NCBI GenBank assembly: GCA_934132895.1
Contig: CAKPAG010000006.1
Location: 26,522 to 90,521, forward strand
DNA: 64,000 nt
DNA from: an uncultured Clostridia bacterium
Lineage (GTDB): Bacteria; Bacillota; Clostridia; TANB77; CAG-465
Direction of reading: 5' to 3'
Positions 60,369-64,000 of the stretch are shown in pieces. The notes beneath the pieces are model-generated. The model saw only the letters and a program-made list of their open reading frames with translations, made no database searches and was not told the origin of the DNA. The first letter of the stretch is position 1, and each line of letters starts with the position of its first letter. Position numbers and translations under genes: made by a program.

Positions 60369-62846
60369 TTATTTATTACTTTCTTCTGAAGCTTGTTTTG
60401 CAACTTCTTCTTCAGAAATTATTTTTGCTACATTAATAACTTTTCCGCCATCTGATGTTCTCATAAGAGTTACACCTTGTGTATTTCTTCCAAGTATTGA
60501 TATGTCTCTTACATTAAGTCTAATTATTACACCAGTATCTGTTATAAGCATAACATCATCATCATTATTTACAATTTTAATTCCAATAATATGACCTGTT
60601 TTAGCAGTAGTTTTGTATGTTAGAATTCCTTTTCCAGCTCTTGCTTGTTGTCTATATTCTTCAACTTCAGTTCTCTTACCAAAACCGTTTTCTGTAATAG
60701 CTAGTATATAATCCTTTTCATTTTCTATTGGTTCCATACCAATTACTTTATCGTCTTTTCCAAGGTTTATTCCTTTAACTCCCATTGAAGTACGTCCAAC
60801 AGCTCTTACTTCCTCTTCATCAAATCTTATTGAAAGACCTTTCGCTGTAACCATAACTATACTAGTGCTTCCATCTGTAAGTCTTACATCAATTAACTCA
60901 TCATCTTCTTTTAATGTAATACCTTGAATTCCAGTTTTACGTATATTACCGTATTCAGCAAGTTTAGTTTTCTTTATAAGGCCATTTCTTGTAGCCATCA
61001 ATACATACTGATCTGCGTTATAGTCTTTTACTGGAATAACTGCGGCTATCTTTTCACCTTGTGCAAGTTGAAGTAAATTAACTATAGCTGTTCCTTTAGC
61101 AGTTCTACTTGCCTCAGGTATTTCATAAGCTTTTAATCTGAAAGCTCTACCTGTAGTTGTAAAGAACATCATGTAATCATGTGTTGAAGTTACAAATAAA
61201 TGCTCAACGAAATCATCTTCACGAGTATTCATTGCTGTAAGTCCTTTACCTCCACGTTTTTGTGAACGATAAACATCTGCTGCAATTCTCTTGATATATC
61301 CAAAATGTGTAAGTGTTACTACATTTGTTTCCTCTTTAATAAGACTTTCAATATCAATATCACTTTCACCATGTGTTATTTTTGTTCTTCTTTCATCGCC
61401 ATATTTTTCTTTCATTTCTAGCAATTCTTCTTTAATTATATCTTTTACTAATTGTTCACTTCCAAGAATTTCTTTCAAATGAGCTATAAGTTCTACTAAA
61501 GAGTTATATTCATTTTCTATCTTTTCTCTTTGTAAACCTTGTAATGTTCTAAGTCTCATTTCTAGAATTGAATTAGCTTGAATTTCAGAAAGTCCAAATG
61601 TCATCATAAGTTTCTCTTGTGCATCATCATATGACTCACGTATAATTCTTATAACTTCATCAATATTATCAATAGCAATTCTTAACCCTTCTAAAATATG
61701 AAGTCTAGCTTCAGCTTTTGCTAAATCAAATTTTGTTCTTCTTATAACAACATTTTCTCTATGTTTTATATATTCACTTAATATTTCATTTAGCTTTAAT
61801 ACTTTAGGTTGTCCATCAACTAAAGCAAGCATTAACATACTCTGTGTTGTTTGAAGTTGAGTATGTTTATATAATAGGTTAAGAACAACATTTGGGTTAG
61901 CATCTCTTTTTAATTCTATAACTATTCTTAAACCTTCTCTATCTGATTCATCTCTTAAATCTGATATTCCTTCAATTGTTTTTAATTGTACAAGTTTAGC
62001 AATATTTTCTACTAAAGCTGCTTTATTAACTTGATAAGGAATCTCTGTAACTATTATTCTGTATCTTCCTCTATTATCTTCTTCTATTTCAGCTTTAGCT
62101 CTTACACATACCTTACCACGTCCAGTAGTATATGCATTTTTTATTCCCTCTTTTCCAACTATTATACCCGCAGTTGGGAAATCTGGTCCTTTAATATATG
62201 CCATAAGTTCTTCATTAGTTATATCAGGGTTTTCAAGTTCGGCAATTGTTCCGTTTATTACCTCAGTTATATTATGGGTTGGAATATTACATGCCATACC
62301 AACAGCTATACCATAGGCTCCATTAATCAAAAGATTTGGAAGTTTTGCAGGTAATACTGATGGTTCTTTTAATCTATCATCATAGTTTGGTACAAAATCT
62401 ACTGTTTCTTTATCTAAGTCAGTAAGCATTTCAAGTGCGATTTTTTGAAGCTTAGCTTCAGTATATCTCATTGCGGCTGGTGGATCATTATCGATTGATC
62501 CAAAATTTCCGTGACCATTAACTAGTGGATATCTTAATGAAAAATCCTGTGATAAACGTACTAACGCATCGTATATTGCTGCATCACCATGAGGGTGATA
62601 ATTTCCCATAACGTCACCGACGATACTAGCAGATTTTCTGAATGGCTTTTCAGGCCATAAAGATAATTCATGCATAACATAAAGTATTCTTCTATGTACT
62701 GGTTTCATGCCATCTCTTACATCTGGAAGTGCACGGGAAACAATTACACTCATCGCATAATCTATATATGATTTTTTCATTTCCTCTTCTATTTTTACAG
62801 GTACTATTTTTTGTGCCTCTAAAAAGTTTTCATCATTTAAGTCCAT
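60369..62846 (-). CDS. gyrA: DNA gyrase subunit A
   Basis: GyrA forms the DNA-breaking part of gyrase, which adds negative supercoils. The 825-residue protein has ALPDVRDGMKPVHRRIL, the quinolone region GNYHPHGDAAIYDALVR with alanine at the Ser83 position (E. coli numbering), and the active-site tyrosine in AAMRYTEAKL. The C-terminal DNA-wrapping domain has the GyrA box SQKRGGKGL near residue 525. A sigma-A promoter lies upstream, and a terminator ends it. gyrB is not in the window. Confidence 0.98.
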   Translation of the reverse strand: MDLNDENFLEAQKIVPVKIEEEMKKSYIDYAMSVIVSRALPDVRDGMKPVHRRILYVMHELSLWPEKPFRKSASIVGDVMGNYHPHGDAAIYDALVRLSQDFSLRYPLVNGHGNFGSIDNDPPAAMRYTEAKLQKIALEMLTDLDKETVDFVPNYDDRLKEPSVLPAKLPNLLINGAYGIAVGMACNIPTHNITEVINGTIAELENPDITNEELMAYIKGPDFPTAGIIVGKEGIKNAYTTGRGKVCVRAKAEIEEDNRGRYRIIVTEIPYQVNKAALVENIAKLVQLKTIEGISDLRDESDREGLRIVIELKRDANPNVVLNLLYKHTQLQTTQSMLMLALVDGQPKVLKLNEILSEYIKHRENVVIRRTKFDLAKAEARLHILEGLRIAIDNIDEVIRIIRESYDDAQEKLMMTFGLSEIQANSILEMRLRTLQGLQREKIENEYNSLVELIAHLKEILGSEQLVKDIIKEELLEMKEKYGDERRTKITHGESDIDIESLIKEETNVVTLTHFGYIKRIAADVYRSQKRGGKGLTAMNTREDDFVEHLFVTSTHDYMMFFTTTGRAFRLKAYEIPEASRTAKGTAIVNLLQLAQGEKIAAVIPVKDYNADQYVLMATRNGLIKKTKLAEYGNIRKTGIQGITLKEDDELIDVRLTDGSTSIVMVTAKGLSIRFDEEEVRAVGRTSMGVKGINLGKDDKVIGMEPIENEKDYILAITENGFGKRTEVEEYRQQARAGKGILTYKTTAKTGHIIGIKIVNNDDDVMLITDTGVIIRLNVRDISILGRNTQGVTLMRTSDGGKVINVAKIISEEEVAKQASEESNK

Positions 62847-62874
62847 ATTTATACCTCCAATTTATCACTACTTC

Positions 62875-62903
62875 ATTATACAGTAAAAATTTAAAAAAAG
62901 CAA
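62875..62903 (-). promoter_or_regulatory. Sigma-A promoter of gyrA
   Basis: The minus strand has TTGCTT (62898-62903), 17 bases and TATAAT (62875-62880), about 30 bases before the gyrA start. It is divergent from the DnaJ-like promoter 10 bases away. Confidence 0.6.
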
Positions 62904-62913
62904 GGCAAAATTA

Positions 62914-62941
62914 TTGAAAAACGTGTAAAATGTGATATAAT
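62914..62941 (+). promoter_or_regulatory. Sigma-A promoter of the DnaJ-like gene
   Basis: TTGAAA (62914-62919), 16 bases and TATAAT (62936-62941). No CIRCE element was found nearby, so heat control is not evident. Confidence 0.6.
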
Positions 62942-62974
62942 GTAGAAACAGAGAAGTAAAAAAAGGAGCAATAT

Positions 62975-63907
62975 ATGAAATATAAAAATTACTATGAGAT
63001 TTTAGGTGTAAATAGGAAAAGTTCAAAAGAAGAAATAAGGTTATCTTTTAGGAAACTAGCAAAAAAATATCATCCTGATACAAGTAAAGAACCCGATGCT
63101 GAAAAAGTGTTTAAAGACATTAATGAAGCTTATGATATATTAACAGACGAAGAAAAACGAAGAAAATATGATAGACAAACATATAGATTAGGCTTTGGAA
63201 TAATTGATGATAATATGAGTTTATCAAATGTAAAATATGAATTCAAATCTGGTGTTAATGTTATAAATGATTTACTTACAACAATATTAGGCTTCAAAAA
63301 AGATGAAGCGCAAAACTTTGGTGATATAAACAATGCACCTGAAGAAAAGAAACCTAAACAAAAACAAGAAAAAGGAAAGGATATTATAACTCATTTAGAC
63401 GTTACTTTGGAAGAAGGTTTACTTGGAGTTGAGAAAAAAATCGCTTTAAAAACACATAAAGCAGGAATGAGAACTTATTCTGTAAATGTACCTATAGGTA
63501 TAAAAAGTGGAGATAAGATACGTCTAGCTGCACTTGGTAACCCTGGAAAAAATGGTGGAAAAAATGGTGATTTAATTATACATGTAAAACTACTTGAAGA
63601 TAAAGAGTTCAAACTTAAAGGCACTGATTTAACTAAGGATATCACTATATCACCTGCTCTTGCTGCTGTTGGAGGAAATTATCCAATCCAAGTGCTTGGT
63701 GAAAAAGTTATAGTTTCTCTTCCAAAACATTTACATGATAGTGATATTGTAACTATCTCAGAAAAAGGATACATATCAGAAGAAGGAAAACGTGGTAGTT
63801 TATTTTTAAAAGTTCATATTGACTTACCTCAAAATATATCTGAAAGAGAAGAAAAATTATATGAACAATTACTTAAATATGAAAGAAAAAAATTAGAGAA
63901 AAAATAG
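62975..63907 (+). CDS. DnaJ-like (CbpA-type) co-chaperone
   Basis: A 310-residue J-domain protein that would stimulate DnaK. The J domain (1-65) includes the HPD tripeptide in KKYHPDTSKEPDAEKVFKDI and the KRRKYDRQ end. There is no Cys-rich zinc finger. The DnaJ C-terminal substrate-binding domains follow (about 130-305, with THLDVTLEEGLLGVEKKIAL and KSGDKIRLAALGNPGKNGGK). This is the CbpA/type II form rather than DnaJ itself, which usually sits with dnaK and grpE. AAGGAG precedes the ATG, and its own promoter lies upstream. Nothing further is seen from 63908 to the end. Confidence 0.93.
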   Translation: MKYKNYYEILGVNRKSSKEEIRLSFRKLAKKYHPDTSKEPDAEKVFKDINEAYDILTDEEKRRKYDRQTYRLGFGIIDDNMSLSNVKYEFKSGVNVINDLLTTILGFKKDEAQNFGDINNAPEEKKPKQKQEKGKDIITHLDVTLEEGLLGVEKKIALKTHKAGMRTYSVNVPIGIKSGDKIRLAALGNPGKNGGKNGDLIIHVKLLEDKEFKLKGTDLTKDITISPALAAVGGNYPIQVLGEKVIVSLPKHLHDSDIVTISEKGYISEEGKRGSLFLKVHIDLPQNISEREEKLYEQLLKYERKKLEKK

Positions 63908-64000
63908 TAGATGAGATTTTTAGGAGCATATCGGATAGTTTGTGTAAACTAGAATAAACTTTCTATGATATTTAAATAGATGCTATATTAAAAATAATAT

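Noticed and set aside
63908..64000. A gene or RNA after the DnaJ-like gene
   Set aside because: The last 93 bases hold no convincing frame, hairpin or promoter.

Overview
The window comes from a very AT-rich Gram-positive bacterium of the Clostridia/Firmicutes type. Several things point that way: the ctsR-mcsA-mcsB-clpC operon with a CtsR operator, a tRNA-Phe T-box in front of pheST, strong AGGAG ribosome binding sites, sigma-A promoters (TTGACA, 17 bases, TATAAT), and the spore germination protease gpr, which implies a spore-forming lineage. TTG and GTG are occasionally used as starts. Most genes lie on the minus strand. I saw no rRNA, tRNA, complete insertion sequence or CRISPR array.

Layout. 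1-3.5 kb: the 5' part of smc, a small unknown gene, rpmA-rplU (without the usual prp gene between them) and pth. 3.6-6.1 kb: an isolated VirD4/TraG-like coupling ATPase. 6.2-9.2 kb: a small accessory patch with an unknown gene, a P-loop kinase, a NUDIX hydrolase, a GNAT acetyltransferase and a decayed rhuM-like gene. 9.2-16 kb: secA with a disrupted zinc tail, a DUF402-YwbE fusion, a zinc-ribbon protein, a VanY-type carboxypeptidase and a frameshifted membrane protein. 16.2-21.7 kb: a broken yhcG nuclease gene against the end of the ctsR-mcsA-mcsB-clpC stress operon. 21.8-27.2 kb: three tandem paralogous genes with pilin-like N-termini and phage-tail-like modules. 27.4-31.6 kb: two small unknown genes, then rpoD-dnaG.

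31.6-40.3 kb: a polytopic membrane protein with a sugar nucleotidyltransferase, two proteins sharing an FW..EW..LF..D motif and matching promoters, thioredoxin, rhodanese, a calcium-type P-ATPase and a bactofilin-like membrane protein. 40.4-46.8 kb: gpr, an unknown duplicated-domain protein, holA, trmFO, a HAD phosphatase, TspO and a beta-lactamase-fold hydrolase. 46.8-47.6 kb: a gap holding two similar short structured transcripts. 47.6-56.4 kb: adhE, a pentapeptide-repeat protein, an unknown 508-residue protein, tcdA, a U32 peptidase-family protein and an LEA-like helical protein. 56.5-63.9 kb: pheS-pheT behind a T-box, gyrA, and a DnaJ-like co-chaperone.

The core genes serve translation (rplU, rpmA, pth, pheST, trmFO, tcdA), replication and topology (dnaG, holA, gyrA, smc), secretion (secA), transcription (rpoD) and proteolysis (ctsR regulon). 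The least explained parts are the triple pilin/phage-tail mosaic array, the co-regulated FW-motif pair, the tandem short transcripts before adhE, and the orphan coupling ATPase.
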